The notes: generated by a model from the letters alone, not told the origin. 41,229 nt of DNA from Lysobacteraceae bacterium (GCA_031285265.1 JAITWM010000125.1:1-41229); one strand, 5' to 3'. Counted from the first letter of the stretch, positions 10,524 to 21,867 are shown. Program-made: numbers and translations.

Positions 10524-12461
10524 TTAACGGCCTACCGCACTCGGTGTTACCGTTCCGCGACCCGCTGTTCCTCCTGCAACCTGAAGCACCTTCGGCGTTA
10601 CGAAAACTAGCAGCTCGGCCTTGTTTCGCGTCGAACCGCGCTTCTTGAACAGATTCCCCAGGAAGGGAACATCGCCAAGGAACGGCACTTTGGAAACACT
10701 GCTGCTATCGGTGAATTCATAGACACCGCCGATTACCACTGTCTGCCCATCCTCGATCAGAACCGCAGTATTGATCTCGCGGCGATTGATTGAAGGCACG
10801 CTTCCATACCCATCCAACGTTATCCACTGATCAACTTCGTCTTTCTTCAAATTCATATTCAGGAAGACGCGGCCATCGTTGGTGATGGTGGGCGTTACGC
10901 GCAACTCCAACAGTACCTCTTTGAACTGCACGTTCGCCGTAGCGGCACCTGTGTTACCACCCGTGATCGTTACATAACCAATCTCTTTACCCTGCTTGAT
11001 AACGCCCTCGCGCTGGTTGGCCGTCACGATACGCGGATTGGAAATGACCTCACCACGGCCTTCTTCCTGCAATGCGGACAATTCCAGATCCAGGCTGAAA
11101 TTATTGCCAAGCAGCGTATAGGCCAAGCTGGGGACACTGGCACCGGATGTGACATTTCCAGCGGCGGGCAGATTTACGTTGGGCCCGAACGCATTATTAT
11201 GGTTATTGTTCAACGTGTTACCAAATATGGCTTGGTTATCGCCAAACTGTTTTTGCCCGAACACCCCAAATCGAACGCCCAGGTCACGCGCAAAAGTATC
11301 GGTCGCGATGACGATTCTTCCTTCGATCAATACTTGATCAACCGGCCTGTCGATCACGCTGATCAATTCACGCATTTGTGCGACTTTTTTCGGAATATCG
11401 CTGATCATCAACGTATTGGTGCGCTCGTCGGCAACCAAACGGCCACGCGGCGACAAGAAACCGTTATCGGTTACACCCGTACCGCCACCACTACTACCAC
11501 CACTACCACCACTACCACCACCGATACCTTTGGCTTCGGTTAATGCTTTATATATGGCGGCCGCATTGTGATAGTTGATCTGCACGTAGTCGGTAATCAG
11601 CTCGGCACTATTTTCGAGCTTGATCCGGGCGTCCTCCACGTCCTGCTCGTATCTCGCCAACTCTGCCTGTGGCGCGACCCAAATGACATTGTCACTACGC
11701 CGCTTATCCAGGCCTTTGGCACGCAATACGATGTCCAACGCCTGATCCCACGGAACGTTGACCAACCGCAATGTGACATTGCCTTGTACCGTGTCGGATG
11801 CAACAACGTTCAAATTCGACTCTTCGGCAATCAGCTGCAGTACCGTTCTTACCGGCACATCCTGGAAATTGAACGTGACCGGCCGACCGCTGTACCTGGG
11901 TTGCCCGGCCAATTGCGCGCGCGCGTTATCGACCGCATTACCGCTGACCGCCCCTACCGCAATCCGCTCATTCCGCGGAATAATTTCTACAACGTATTCA
12001 TTGCCGGTCTGATAGGCCAACGACTCGTATTCTCCCTTCGTGGCAAGAATAAGCTGCGTACCGCCGCCATAAGACCTAGCATCGATTCTTTGAACCGGAG
12101 TCGCAAAATCAGTGACATTTTGCAACTGCCGCCAATTCGTCGGCAATGTGACATTGGCGATATCCACGACCACATTTGCGCCTTGATTGCGCAGATCGGG
12201 CGCGACGCCACTGTCGTTGAAACGTAAGACCAAGCGTCCCGAACCGTTTTCGCCACGCTTGAAATCGACCGACGAAATGACTGCCTTATCGGCAGGAGAT
12301 TGGCTAACGGAACCGGCATCGGCAACGCCCGCTGTCACCACAGGAACAGAACCGGCATACGCTCCAAAAGTAACCAGGGCGATTGCAATCCCCAGCCCAC
12401 CGCTCCGGATTATCCCGAGGCGCCGGGCTGAGCATTGGCTCTGGGCTTTGAAAAAGGTCAT
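10524..12461 (-). CDS. pilQ: Type IV pilus secretin PilQ
   Basis: An outer-membrane secretin of about 645 residues that forms the channel for type IV pili. From the N-terminus: a signal peptide (GLGIAIALVTFGAYAGS), AMIN-type domains for peptidoglycan contact (VDFKRGENGSGRLVLRF), STN/N1 domains (FNFQDVPVRTVLQLIAEESN), a glycine/serine-rich linker (GGGSGGSGGSSGGG), and the secretin domain with PRIVTANQREGVIKQGKEIG and VIGGVYEF. It ends in LLVFVTPKVL, a typical secretin end. I chose the ATG at 12461 because AAGGGGA lies 7 nt upstream; in-frame starts further 5' lack this and would overlap pilP. It is the last gene of the pilM-Q operon. AMIN copy number was not resolved by eye. Confidence 0.96.
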   Translation of the reverse strand: MTFFKAQSQCSARRLGIIRSGGLGIAIALVTFGAYAGSVPVVTAGVADAGSVSQSPADKAVISSVDFKRGENGSGRLVLRFNDSGVAPDLRNQGANVVVDIANVTLPTNWRQLQNVTDFATPVQRIDARSYGGGTQLILATKGEYESLAYQTGNEYVVEIIPRNERIAVGAVSGNAVDNARAQLAGQPRYSGRPVTFNFQDVPVRTVLQLIAEESNLNVVASDTVQGNVTLRLVNVPWDQALDIVLRAKGLDKRRSDNVIWVAPQAELARYEQDVEDARIKLENSAELITDYVQINYHNAAAIYKALTEAKGIGGGSGGSGGSSGGGTGVTDNGFLSPRGRLVADERTNTLMISDIPKKVAQMRELISVIDRPVDQVLIEGRIVIATDTFARDLGVRFGVFGQKQFGDNQAIFGNTLNNNHNNAFGPNVNLPAAGNVTSGASVPSLAYTLLGNNFSLDLELSALQEEGRGEVISNPRIVTANQREGVIKQGKEIGYVTITGGNTGAATANVQFKEVLLELRVTPTITNDGRVFLNMNLKKDEVDQWITLDGYGSVPSINRREINTAVLIEDGQTVVIGGVYEFTDSSSVSKVPFLGDVPFLGNLFKKRGSTRNKAELLVFVTPKVLQVAGGTAGRGTVTPSAVGR

Positions 12462-12480
12462 TGTGCTATCCCCTTCATTA

Positions 12481-13038
12481 TCAGTCTTCGAGCGCAAGCG
12501 CAGCTGGACGTTCCATCCACCCGCCGGCACCATCAGGTATCAATTCAATTAATTCGATGCGCGTTTCCGTCCGGGTTGCCGATACCGCCGTGACACGCCC
12601 GTAATTCTGCCCCATGCGGGTGACTCCTGGATGGACCCGATAAGTGACGCGTTCCGGCGTCATCACCAGCCCGACCACTCCTGGCCCGCTTCCGATAGAA
12701 CCAACCACCACCAGGCTGTCAAGCGGGAACTGCTCCAGCGGCTGGTTGCCCCAAGTAGGATCGGGACGAGGGCCGCTGGCCTCCTTGTTTCGCCATGCAT
12801 TGGTGAATGGGTCGCGCATATGCTGCGCGGTATATTCGAAAGTCTCGAACTGCTGCATGACTGGCACGGGATCAAGCGGCGGCGCGGGCCTCAGTCTCAC
12901 CTTTTCCACCCAGTCCCGTAAGTTGGGAGCGTCGCCGTAAGTACTGGAAATCGAATGGGTGCTGCACGCCGTCATGCCGGCTATTGTCACTACCGCCAAG
13001 CCCAGATACCGCACCATTAAGCTGGAGCTATTACCCAT
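12481..13038 (-). CDS. pilP: Type IV pilus lipoprotein PilP
   Basis: An inner-membrane lipoprotein of about 185 residues that links the PilM/N/O platform to the PilQ secretin. The N-terminus MGNSSSLMVRYLGLAVVTI is followed by a lipobox ending in GMTAC, so processing before that Cys is expected. The C-terminal HR-type domain contains LDSLVVVGSIGSGPGVVGLV and the conserved YRVHPGVTRMGQNYGRV. The ATG at 13038 lies 1 nt after the pilO stop, with a G-rich Shine-Dalgarno sequence 7 nt upstream; longer in-frame starts within pilO are unlikely. Nineteen bp separate its stop from pilQ. Confidence 0.94.
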   Translation of the reverse strand: MGNSSSLMVRYLGLAVVTIAGMTACSTHSISSTYGDAPNLRDWVEKVRLRPAPPLDPVPVMQQFETFEYTAQHMRDPFTNAWRNKEASGPRPDPTWGNQPLEQFPLDSLVVVGSIGSGPGVVGLVMTPERVTYRVHPGVTRMGQNYGRVTAVSATRTETRIELIELIPDGAGGWMERPAALALED

Positions 13039-13039
13039 G

Positions 13040-13678
13040 TCACTGCCCCCCTGCTGCTTTTGAGTTGGCAGCCGCAGCCGTTTCCTCGTCATCAAGATAA
13101 CGATACGTCCTGACGGTGCCCGACAACTCTAGCGGCCCCTGCCCGGTGCCTCCTGCCCTAGGCTTGAGCGAGATATCGTTCATGGTCAGTATCACCACTC
13201 GCGGCAACGACGCTACGCCACTGACAAAAGCACCGAACTGGTGATAACTACCCACCAATCGCAAGGCAATGGGCTTTTCCGCATAAAACTCTCTCGCCAC
13301 TTCAGGCCCCGGTTGAAATAGCTCATTGGCCAAGCCACTCGAAAGCGCCGTCTGCGAAATATCGACGATCAAATCCGGCATTTCCGTCTTGCTCGGCAAT
13401 TGGCGCAGCATCTGATGTAGAACCTGCTCCATTTCCGCCAGTTGCAGACGCAGCGGTTCAAGATTGGCCGCTCGCCCTTGTTTTTCTTCGAAGTCCCCTC
13501 GCAACTTGGTTTCTTCATTCTCAAGCGTCCGGAGATGTTCAAGCTCCCCTCGCACATAAACTACATATGCCAGTGTCACAATCAGAGCAACCACCACCAC
13601 ATAGAACACCGTCTTGGCACCCTGAGGCCAACTGCCGATATTATCGAAACGAAGATCGCTGACTTTGGTCTTACTCAT
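13040..13678 (-). CDS. pilO: Type IV pilus inner-membrane protein PilO
   Basis: A 212-residue bitopic inner-membrane protein. A short cytoplasmic N-terminus leads to one transmembrane helix (TVFYVVVVALIVTLAYVVYV), a coiled-coil (ELEHLRTLENEETKLRGDF onward) and a periplasmic ferredoxin-like domain (EKPIALRLVGSYHQFGAF). It pairs with PilN and PilP in the alignment complex that spans the periplasm. The start overlaps the pilN stop by ATGA and its stop is 1 nt from pilP, consistent with one transcript. Length fits the family. Confidence 0.95.
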   Translation of the reverse strand: MSKTKVSDLRFDNIGSWPQGAKTVFYVVVVALIVTLAYVVYVRGELEHLRTLENEETKLRGDFEEKQGRAANLEPLRLQLAEMEQVLHQMLRQLPSKTEMPDLIVDISQTALSSGLANELFQPGPEVAREFYAEKPIALRLVGSYHQFGAFVSGVASLPRVVILTMNDISLKPRAGGTGQGPLELSGTVRTYRYLDDEETAAAANSKAAGGQ

Positions 13679-14426
13679 GGCACTGCTCCATCTCTCTGAC
13701 CGCGATCTTCTGTCGCATTGGATATATTGGTCAACGGATTATCGACAGTGGATGCAGTATCCTGGAGGACAGCTGACTCTTGCGACATGCTGGGATCTGG
13801 AGAACTGCTGTCCCCGCCCACCGTCATATTCTGCGCTACCGACTGATCCCGCTTGGCCTGATCGCTACTGGGTGTCGACAAAGTCACAGTCAAAGTAAAC
13901 ATAAACGGCAACCCCGCATCGGCTGCCTTGGATTTTTCATCCGTTTTGGCTTCGATAATGGATAGTTCCGGCCTCGTCATCCACCCGGAGCCTTCCAGGT
14001 TCCGCATATAAGTACTGACCAATGCGGTGGACTGCGTGCGCCCTTCCAATGTCAGCTTGGTACCATCCTGCTTCAATGTGGTCAGCATCACCCCATCGGG
14101 AATGGTTCGAACCAATGAGTCGAACAGATGAACCATTTGCGAACGATTGGCCTGAAGCTCTTCAATCACTCGTTTTCTTGCCAAAAGACGTTCTTTCTGC
14201 CGATCCAATTGCTCAATCTCGGCAATTTGCCTGTCGACCGTGACGATTTCGCCTCGCAAGAACTGATTCCTGCCGTTCTGTCCGCTGATCTGTCCTTTAA
14301 CCCCCACAATGACAACAATCGACAGCAGTAACCCGACTAGAGCGGACAATCCTAATGCACCATAAAAATCACGTTGGCGCTGTTTACGGCGATCATCACG
14401 CCATGAGAGAAGATTGATTCTGGCCA

Positions 14427-14427
<1 letters not shown>
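13675..14427 (-). CDS. pilN: Type IV pilus inner-membrane protein PilN
   Basis: A 250-residue bitopic protein beginning MARINLLSWRDDRRKQRQR, the short N-terminal INLL peptide that docks into PilM. One transmembrane helix follows (LGLSALVGLLLSIVVIVGV), then a coiled-coil and a periplasmic domain (TIPDGVMLTTLKQDGTKLTL). The C-terminal tail after about residue 195 is Ser/Asp-rich and probably disordered, making this protein somewhat longer than many PilN of about 190-200 residues. It overlaps pilM by one base (TGATG) and pilO by four. Confidence 0.95.
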
Positions 14428-15706
<1,279 letters not shown>

Positions 15707-18196
15707 ATGTCTCGCTTTCTTCGTTTGTTGCGCTGGGCGCTGATCATCCTGTTGTGCCTGGGCGTCATTGGCGCAATTGGTCTCGCGGTAGTCTACCGCT
15801 CTGTTTCGTCCCAATTGCCGGACGTCAATTCATTACGTGCCGTGGAGCTGCAAGAACCGCTGTACGTCTATGCACATGACGGTCAACTTATAGCCATTTT
15901 CGGCGAAAATCGTCGATATCCTAGCAAAATAGAAGAAGTTCCCGAGCGTCTGAAACAAGCGTTCATCGCAATCGAGGATACCCGTTTCTATGACCATCAT
16001 GGTGTCGACTACAAGGGTATCGGCCGTGCCATCTGGCTACTGGCAACCACCGACGGGAAGCGCGTACCCGGCGGTTCCACCATCACGCAACAGGTCGCCC
16101 GGCAGTTCTTTCTGAGTTCCGAATACAGTTACCAGCGCAAACTTGCAGAGATGCTGCTGGCGATCAAGATGGAAGAAATTCTCAGCAAAGATGAGATTCT
16201 GGAGCTATATCTGAACAAAAGTTTCTTCGGCAATCGCGCCTATGGCATCGGTGCGGCGGCCGAATTCTACTATGGCAAAAAAATGGATGAGCTGAGCTTG
16301 GACGAGATGGCCTCGCTTGCCGGCATTCCCAAATTCCCATCCAGCGGCAATCCCCTCAGCAATCCGGATAGAGCGAAAATCCGGCGCGACTACATCCTCG
16401 ATCGGATGGCCGAACTGGGGTTCATTACCGCAGCCGAAGCGGCTCAGGCAAAAGCGGTTCCCATACATGTATCGCCGCATGAGCCTCCTATCGAAGTTTC
16501 CGCGCCCTATGTCGCGGAAATGGTGCGGCAAGAAATGATTGCACGTTACGGCAGCGAAGCATTGACGATGGGACTTCGTGTCACTACGACCATCGATCCG
16601 ACACTACAGACTGCTGCCGATCAAGCCGTACGCAGTGGTTTGCGGGTCTACGATCACCGCCACGGCTGGCATGGCGTGGAACAACATTTCGATGTCGCCG
16701 CCGATGCCGATGCCAGCACTTTGGCGAAGCACCTGTCCGAAGTGACGCCACAAGCGGACCTACTACCGGCCATCGTCGCCAAAGTCGATACCACCAGCGG
16801 CATTACCGCCGTACTTGCCGATGGTCGCGAAGTTCTGATTCCTCCGAGCGCGGATAATCGTTGGGCCGGACGCAACCTGGCCACGCTGGTCCGACGCGGC
16901 GATCTGATTCGAGTACGCCGCGGCGAAAAAGAAGGCCAATATCTGCTCGACCAGATTCCCCGTGGCCAAGCAGCGCTGGTCTCTTTGGACGCAAATGACG
17001 GTTCACTACGCGCACTGGTCGGCGGCTACAGCTTTGCAGGCAATAAATTCAACCGCGCCACGCAAGCACGCCGGCAACCCGGTTCGAGCTTCAAACCATT
17101 CATTTACGCGGCATCCTTCGAGAAATCTTATAGCCCTGCATCAATCGTTCTCGACGCGCCGGTCGTATTCCGCGATCGGCGCGGACGTACCTGGAGTCCG
17201 CAAAACGACGGCGGCACTTTCCGCGGACCCATGCGGTTGCGGGAGGCACTGGTGCAATCACGTAATCTGGTATCGGTACGCCTGCTCGACTCGATCGGCA
17301 TCGACTTCGCGCGCAAGTACATTACCCAGTTCGGCTTCGATGAAGCGGAACTGCCGCCCAACCTATCGATGTCGCTAGGAACCGCGTCGCTGACACCGCT
17401 TTCCGTAGCACGCGGCTATGCGGTATTCGCCAATGGCGGATCCTTGGTCGACACCTGGTTCATCGATGAAGTGCGGGACCGTGACGGTGAAATCATCTTC
17501 AAAGAGATTCCCGCCGTAGCCTGCCGCACTTGCGTTGCGGCTGCCGCAGCGGCTTCCTCCACTCCGGCGAACAGCAACATTGTCGATGGCTTCAATTTCG
17601 GCTCCCTGGAGCCTGCGGCTGCTCCCCCTGCCGCTCCTGCCTCGCTGCCGCCGGAGGAAATGTCCGCGGAAGATACGTCGCCGCCAGAGACTGAACGCGA
17701 AACCCGGACCGCCCCCCGAGCTATTGACCCGCGCACTGCCTACCAATTGATATCGATGATGCGCGATGTCGTCCAACGCGGCACCGGCGCGGCCGCCAGA
17801 GCGTTGGGGCGTGCCGATGTCGGTGGCAAGACCGGTTCGACCAACGACCATCGCGACGCCTGGTTTTCCGGTTTCGGCGGCCCTTATGTCACCACGGTCT
17901 GGGTCGGCCGTGACGACTTTCAATCCCTGGGCTATCGTGAATATGGCGGCAAGGCGGCGTTGCCGATCTGGATCGACTACATGCGAGTCGCGCTCAAGGA
18001 CCAACCGTTGGCGAGCAATGACCCTCCGGCGAACATGGTCAAAGTCTACGTCGATGGCGGTGGCGGCCTCTCGACCAGCGGCGGGGGTATCGTTGAATAC
18101 GTCAAGGCGGAAGATCTGGAAAGATCGCGCAGTATCAATAGCTTCATTTCGGATCATCCGACAGGCGGTGACGATTCGGCCTTCGATATCTTTTGA
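15707..18196 (+). CDS. mrcA: Class A penicillin-binding protein 1A
   Basis: An 829-residue bifunctional peptidoglycan synthase (glycosyltransferase plus DD-transpeptidase) anchored in the inner membrane. One N-terminal helix covers residues about 9-30. The GT51 domain has the catalytic motif [15 protein letters not shown] (E90), [15 protein letters not shown] and [21 protein letters not shown]. An OB-like insert follows. The transpeptidase has SxxK at GSSFKPF (nucleophile S460), the SRN motif at QSRNLVS, and KTGST at residues 708-712. An Ala/Pro-rich, probably flexible insert sits before the KTG region, near residues 610-660. The ribosome binding site is weak (GGA 11 nt before ATG). PBP1A genes divergent from pilM are a common proteobacterial arrangement. 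The gene is also called ponA. Confidence 0.96.
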   Translation: MSRFLRLLRWALIILLCLGVIGAIGLAVVYRSVSSQLPDVNSLRAVELQEPLYVYAHDGQLIAIFGENRRYPSKIEEVPERLKQAFIAIEDTRFYDHHGVDYKGIGRAIWLLATTDGKRVPGGSTITQQVARQFFLSSEYSYQRKLAEMLLAIKMEEILSKDEILELYLNKSFFGNRAYGIGAAAEFYYGKKMDELSLDEMASLAGIPKFPSSGNPLSNPDRAKIRRDYILDRMAELGFITAAEAAQAKAVPIHVSPHEPPIEVSAPYVAEMVRQEMIARYGSEALTMGLRVTTTIDPTLQTAADQAVRSGLRVYDHRHGWHGVEQHFDVAADADASTLAKHLSEVTPQADLLPAIVAKVDTTSGITAVLADGREVLIPPSADNRWAGRNLATLVRRGDLIRVRRGEKEGQYLLDQIPRGQAALVSLDANDGSLRALVGGYSFAGNKFNRATQARRQPGSSFKPFIYAASFEKSYSPASIVLDAPVVFRDRRGRTWSPQNDGGTFRGPMRLREALVQSRNLVSVRLLDSIGIDFARKYITQFGFDEAELPPNLSMSLGTASLTPLSVARGYAVFANGGSLVDTWFIDEVRDRDGEIIFKEIPAVACRTCVAAAAAASSTPANSNIVDGFNFGSLEPAAAPPAAPASLPPEEMSAEDTSPPETERETRTAPRAIDPRTAYQLISMMRDVVQRGTGAAARALGRADVGGKTGSTNDHRDAWFSGFGGPYVTTVWVGRDDFQSLGYREYGGKAALPIWIDYMRVALKDQPLASNDPPANMVKVYVDGGGGLSTSGGGIVEYVKAEDLERSRSINSFISDHPTGGDDSAFDIF

Positions 18197-18321
18197 CGAT
18201 TGATGCCATGACGCATTGGCGAGCCTGTCTCCGGACCGAGGCAGGCTTGCAGTCCCATGCATCCCGGATTAGCCGTTCGTATGAACTATGATTCAGCAGT
18301 TCCCATAGATTCAGACCTCGC

Positions 18322-19002
18322 ATGCGCAGCTCTCGCCAGCCCACTCGGATACAAGAGTATCGACGCAGACTTGCTCAGGAAGCCGCTCGCCTGATGCTTG
18401 AAAGTGGCATTCGCGATTATCGGCGCGCGAAAATCAAAGCCGCCGAGCGATTGGGCATCAATGACACCGCTGCATGGCCTCCCAACAATGAAATAGACGA
18501 AGCGCTACTCGAACATCAGCGGCTGTTTTTCGACCGCACGCACGCCAATATGCTGCAAATCCAGCGAAAAGCCGCTTTGCAAGCATTGGCCTTTTTCTCG
18601 GCATTCTCACCCCGCCTGGTTGGTCCGGTCCTCGAAGGAACTGCCGGCGCTCGCTCTCCGATTCAACTGCATCTGCATAGCGACGATGCCGAAGCCGTCA
18701 CCCGCTTTCTGCATGACCGGCATATCCCCGCTCAGTTACGTTTCCAATCGCTGCGCCTGAATAAAGAACATACCCGGGACTTTCCACTCTGGTTATTCAC
18801 GATGGAAGAACTTCCATATGAACTCACCGTTCTCCCCTATGACGTATTGCGCCAAGCCCCACTGTCCCCTACAGACGGTCAACCGATGAAACGGGCGTCC
18901 AGAACGCAGCTCGACCGTCTTCTGCACTCCTCTCATGCTTTGGATGACGATAGCTCCGGTAGGGATAACACGCCATCGACGGATCCGACTTCTCCTGACT
19001 GA
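18322..19002 (+). CDS. Conserved hypothetical protein
   Basis: A 226-residue soluble protein with no signal peptide or membrane helix. It opens with a basic helical region (RIQEYRRRLAQEAARLMLE and IRDYRRAKIKAAERLG), then a hydrophobic helix (QRKAALQALAFFSAF). A block follows in which GTAGARSPIQLHLHSDDAE resembles the glycine-plus-acidic pattern of nucleotidyltransferase-fold proteins, though the usual GS-x10-DxD spacing is not evident. The C-terminal 50 residues are polar and low in complexity. It lies 125 bp after the PBP1A gene on the same strand. I recall similar uncharacterised proteins in gammaproteobacteria, some annotated as nucleotidyltransferase-like; that label is tentative. Confidence 0.75.
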   Translation: MRSSRQPTRIQEYRRRLAQEAARLMLESGIRDYRRAKIKAAERLGINDTAAWPPNNEIDEALLEHQRLFFDRTHANMLQIQRKAALQALAFFSAFSPRLVGPVLEGTAGARSPIQLHLHSDDAEAVTRFLHDRHIPAQLRFQSLRLNKEHTRDFPLWLFTMEELPYELTVLPYDVLRQAPLSPTDGQPMKRASRTQLDRLLHSSHALDDDSSGRDNTPSTDPTSPD

Positions 19003-19134
19003 CGGTTATCGGCGAGGCGAATGTCCCGGCGCACAAGCGAAACTCGAGATGTCCGGCCCATGGGCGTTCCAATGCCGCCGCCCACACCGAGCTGCCTTCC
19101 GTACTTGCCTGTGTCTACCCGTCCATCAAAACGC

Positions 19135-19162
19135 AACGCCCCGCTTAGCGGGGCGTTGTTTA
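19135..19162. terminator. Bidirectional terminator between hypothetical gene and gltA
   Basis: A perfect 10-bp inverted repeat (AACGCCCCGC / GCGGGGCGTT) with a TTA loop lies between two convergent genes. The plus strand continues GTTT; the minus strand continues through GCGTTTTG. It lies about 25 bp downstream of the gltA stop and probably serves both transcripts. Confidence 0.88.
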
Positions 19163-19186
19163 TGACCATAGCGCGACCGGCTTGAA

Positions 19187-20476
19187 TCAACGCTTGTCCA
19201 TTTCGACATAATCGCGGTCGGCATGACCGATGTAGACTTGGCGCGGACGGCCGATCTTCATCTCCGGATCGACCTGTTGCTCCAGCCAATGCGCCACCCA
19301 TCCGGCCGTGCGTGCAACCGCAAACATCACGGTGAACATCTCCGTCGGGATCTTCAATGCCTTGTAGATGATACCGCTATAGAAATCGACATTCGGATAA
19401 AGCTTGCGCTGGACGAAGTAATCGTCCTTCAATGCGGCCTCTTCCAATTTCAATGCGACTTCCAGCAGCGGATCATTGATACCCAGCTCTCCGAGCACCT
19501 TATGCGTCATCTCACGAATGATCGTGGCACGCGGATCGAAGCTCTTGTAGACGCGATGACCGAAGCCCATCAGCCGGAAATGCGAGTTCTTGTCTTTTGC
19601 CTTCGCGACGGCGGTTTCCACATTCTTCGGACCGCCGATACTTTCCAACATCGTCAATACCGCCTCATTGGCGCCGCCATGCGCCGGTCCCCACAGAGCG
19701 GTGATACCGGCCGCAACCGACGCATACGGATTCGCTCCGGTCGATCCCACCAGCCGCACCGTCGAAGTGGATGCGTTTTGCTCATGGTCGGCATGCAGGA
19801 TGAGCAACAGATCCATCGCCTTAGCCACCACCGGATTAAGCTCGAACGACTCGCCGGGGACTCCGAACATCATGTGTAAAAACCTGCTGACATAATCCAG
19901 GTCCGTACGCGGATGCAGTATCGGCAAATCCATCGAATAACGGTACGCCGCCGCCGCAAGCGTCGGCACCTTGGCAATCAGCCGGACTGCCGCCTGATTA
20001 CGCTGCTCGGGATCGTTGAGATCCAGGCTGTCGTGATAGAACGCCGATAACGACGCCACCGAAGCGCACAATATCGCCATCGGATGCGCGTTGTAGCGAA
20101 AGCCGCTAAAAAGTTTTTCCATCGACTCCGGCACCATTGCGTGATGCACGATATTTCGATCGAATTTGCTCAACTCCTGCCGGCCCGGCAATTCGCCGTT
20201 CATCAGCAGATAAGCAACCTCGGGGAACGTGGACTGCTTCGCCAACTGTTCGATCGGATAGCCGCGATACAGCAACACCCCCGCATCACCATCGATATAT
20301 GTCACTGCAGACTTGCAGCTGGCGGTCGCGGTGAAACCGGAGTCGTACGTAAACAGTCCGGTTTCCTTGTTGAGCCTGGAAATATCGATACAGGAATTGC
20401 CCAACGTAGGCTTGAGGACGGGCAAATCCACTGACTTATCACCGGCCTTCAGCGTGACCTGGTCAAGATCGGACAC
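19187..20476 (-). CDS. gltA: Citrate synthase (type II)
   Basis: Condenses oxaloacetate with acetyl-CoA to citrate at the entry of the TCA cycle; hexameric, NADH-regulated type in Gram-negative bacteria. About 429 residues: an N-terminal beta-rich domain ([20 protein letters not shown]), then the catalytic histidine regions [18 protein letters not shown] and [27 protein letters not shown], and the catalytic Asp region [14 protein letters not shown] set the start at the GTG at 20476 (VSDLDQVTL): AGGAG lies 8 nt upstream, whereas longer in-frame starts read into the leader. The gene is 294 bp downstream of rpmE2, a neighbourhood also seen in Xanthomonas. Confidence 0.97.
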   Translation of the reverse strand: MSDLDQVTLKAGDKSVDLPVLKPTLGNSCIDISRLNKETGLFTYDSGFTATASCKSAVTYIDGDAGVLLYRGYPIEQLAKQSTFPEVAYLLMNGELPGRQELSKFDRNIVHHAMVPESMEKLFSGFRYNAHPMAILCASVASLSAFYHDSLDLNDPEQRNQAAVRLIAKVPTLAAAAYRYSMDLPILHPRTDLDYVSRFLHMMFGVPGESFELNPVVAKAMDLLLILHADHEQNASTSTVRLVGSTGANPYASVAAGITALWGPAHGGANEAVLTMLESIGGPKNVETAVAKAKDKNSHFRLMGFGHRVYKSFDPRATIIREMTHKVLGELGINDPLLEVALKLEEAALKDDYFVQRKLYPNVDFYSGIIYKALKIPTEMFTVMFAVARTAGWVAHWLEQQVDPEMKIGRPRQVYIGHADRDYVEMDKR

Positions 20477-20549
20477 AGCATACACTCCTAAAAATAATTG
20501 AAGAAAGAGCCGCCCTCGCGACAACGTGCGGCGGGGACGCATCAAAGGG

Positions 20550-20583
20550 CCGCACCCGACTCAATACGGGTGCGGATTTTTTT
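20550..20583 (+). terminator. Intrinsic terminator facing plus strand, inside the gltA leader
   Basis: A perfect 9-bp inverted repeat (CCGCACCCG / CGGGTGCGG) with an 8-nt loop is followed on the plus strand by A then seven Ts. This is the form of a rho-independent terminator for plus-strand transcription, yet no plus-strand gene precedes it: the neighbours gltA and rpmE2 are both minus. Read on the minus strand the hairpin lacks a T-run and would lie in the gltA 5' leader. Confidence 0.75.
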
Positions 20584-20770
20584 AATTATCGCATATACTG
20601 ATCGATCGGCCGTTCGCCACAAGTCGTATTCACTGTTCTCTTATTATCTGTTGTCATAAAGAGTTGCACACGACGGTAAGTGTCACGCAGACAGCAAAAC
20701 GGCCACGTCATGCGCGGCCGTCCTGGAGATCCGACAGCTCAATTAAGGCTAAGTTCAAGTGATCCAGAAA

Positions 20771-21019
20771 TCAACGCGCATAGCGCTTCTGGAACTTATC
20801 GATACGACCGCTGGTATCGATCACCTTATGCTTGCCCGTGTAGAACGGATGCGAAGCGGAAGAAATTTCAATCTTCACCAAAGGGTATTCGTTGCCGTCC
20901 TCCCACTTGGTGGTTTCCTTAGCGGTAACGGCCAAGGTAGAACGCGTCAGAAACTTGAAATCGGAAGTAACGTCGTGAAAAACGACTTCGCGATACTCAG
21001 GATGAATGTCGGCCTTCAT
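20771..21019 (-). CDS. rpmE2: 50S ribosomal protein L31, type B
   Basis: An 82-residue ribosomal protein of the zinc-free L31 type (RpmE2/YkgM-like). It begins [17 protein letters not shown], with [20 protein letters not shown] and the C-terminal [16 protein letters not shown]. No Cys residues of the CxxC zinc ribbon are present, which distinguishes type B from type A. In many bacteria type B is induced under zinc limitation and replaces type A, but in lineages with only one L31 it can be the housekeeping form. No Zur-like operator was recognised upstream, so regulation is open. Confidence 0.95.
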   Translation of the reverse strand: MKADIHPEYREVVFHDVTSDFKFLTRSTLAVTAKETTKWEDGNEYPLVKIEISSASHPFYTGKHKVIDTSGRIDKFQKRYAR

Positions 21020-21209
21020 CGTCGTACACCATATAGCTTTCGTAAATTAAGCTGTCCATTTTAACGTCTTTAAGTGCGCGAACGCAAGCGTGCGTAATTT
21101 GCTTCTTCTCCCAAGCAACACATCCCGTCGCCAATGCTTCTCGAATCGAACGCCCAAAGCAAGACGGGTCATACCGTAGCAAATGCGAGCTTGTCCCGGC
21201 TTCCGGTCC

Positions 21210-21299
21210 AACAATCCCAGCCGCCACGGTGACCCCACTCGGCTTGTAGCGTCAGCGTGAACGGTATCTGAACAATCCCAGCCGCCACGGTGACCCCAC
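21210..21299. repeat. Two identical 29-bp direct repeats with a 32-bp spacer
   Basis: The 29 bases at 21210-21238 (starting AACAATCCCAGC, ending GGTGACCCCAC) recur exactly at 21271-21299. The intervening 32 bases are unrelated. The 29/32 geometry equals that of type I-E CRISPR units, but there are only two copies, no cas gene in the window, and the strong internal palindrome common in type I-E repeats is not obvious (only GGTGACC is palindromic). It may instead be a dispersed intergenic repeat family in tandem. Confidence 0.85.
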
Positions 21300-21706
21300 G
21301 CTGCATGTCGAACACCCATCCGATGCAAACAGCACAAGGCGCAGTTACGGATTTTCGATACCACATCAGGGAACATAGCTACCCATCACCGCCGCATCGG
21401 CTGCACCAATGGTGCCTATGCACCGACATCCCCGAATCCATCCCCGCATACACGCACTCAATGCCGGCAACCGACAGACACCATCATATCCGCGTGCATC
21501 CGGGCCGAAACGGCACAGGCAGTACCGCAGCCGATAAAACAGACGCCATATTTCCCGAAACGATGTGCCGGATTGCGACAGCGAAGTGATCCATCGCCAT
21601 AACGCGACATGCTCCATCATCATTCTCCGGCACGATTCCGATATATGGATCGATGGGATGAGGATACGATGCCGTTCCTATTCATTTACTGTTGGAAATA
21701 CGGATG

Positions 21707-21730
21707 AAATCCGCATCACCTTGCGGATTT
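21707..21730. repeat. Perfect 9-bp inverted repeat upstream of the dehydrogenase gene
   Basis: AAATCCGCA and TGCGGATTT flank a 6-nt loop, about 140 bp before the dehydrogenase start. There is no following T-run long enough for a terminator, so a regulator binding site or RNA hairpin is possible; nothing else supports either reading. Confidence 0.5.
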
Positions 21731-21867
21731 GGCACTGACCGGCTCGTGATCACAACCGCGATCGGCGCCACCGCTGACGTCAGGTAGCCCCATATCGCCA
21801 AGTAACGGATATTTTAGGCAGATTAGTTTATTCTCAAGCCCCCCAAGATGAGCCGGAATCATCAGTT

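Larger units (their letters stand above)
21020..21867. other. Long gene-poor interval between rpmE2 and alcohol dehydrogenase genes
   Basis: About 850 bp without a convincing gene. It carries the promoters of the divergent rpmE2 and dehydrogenase genes, two identical 29-bp repeats 61 bp apart (21210-21299), and a perfect 9-bp inverted repeat (21707-21730). Open frames up to about 110 codons exist on both strands, but they read through the repeats and show no domain, signal peptide or ribosome binding site. The rest has no structure I can name. Confidence 0.55.

Noticed and set aside
18200-18265. Terminator after the penicillin-binding protein gene
   Set aside because: AGCCTGTCT and GAGGCAGGCT can pair with G-U steps, but no T-run follows.
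21210-21299. Calling the two repeats a CRISPR array
   Set aside because: Only two copies, no cas genes, and no strong palindrome. The spacing match is reported as a finding, not as an annotation.
21047-21376. Minus-strand open frame of 110 codons over the 29-bp repeats
   Set aside because: It reads the two repeats in different frames, lacks a ribosome binding site and resembles no protein; a repeat-bearing intergenic region explains it better.
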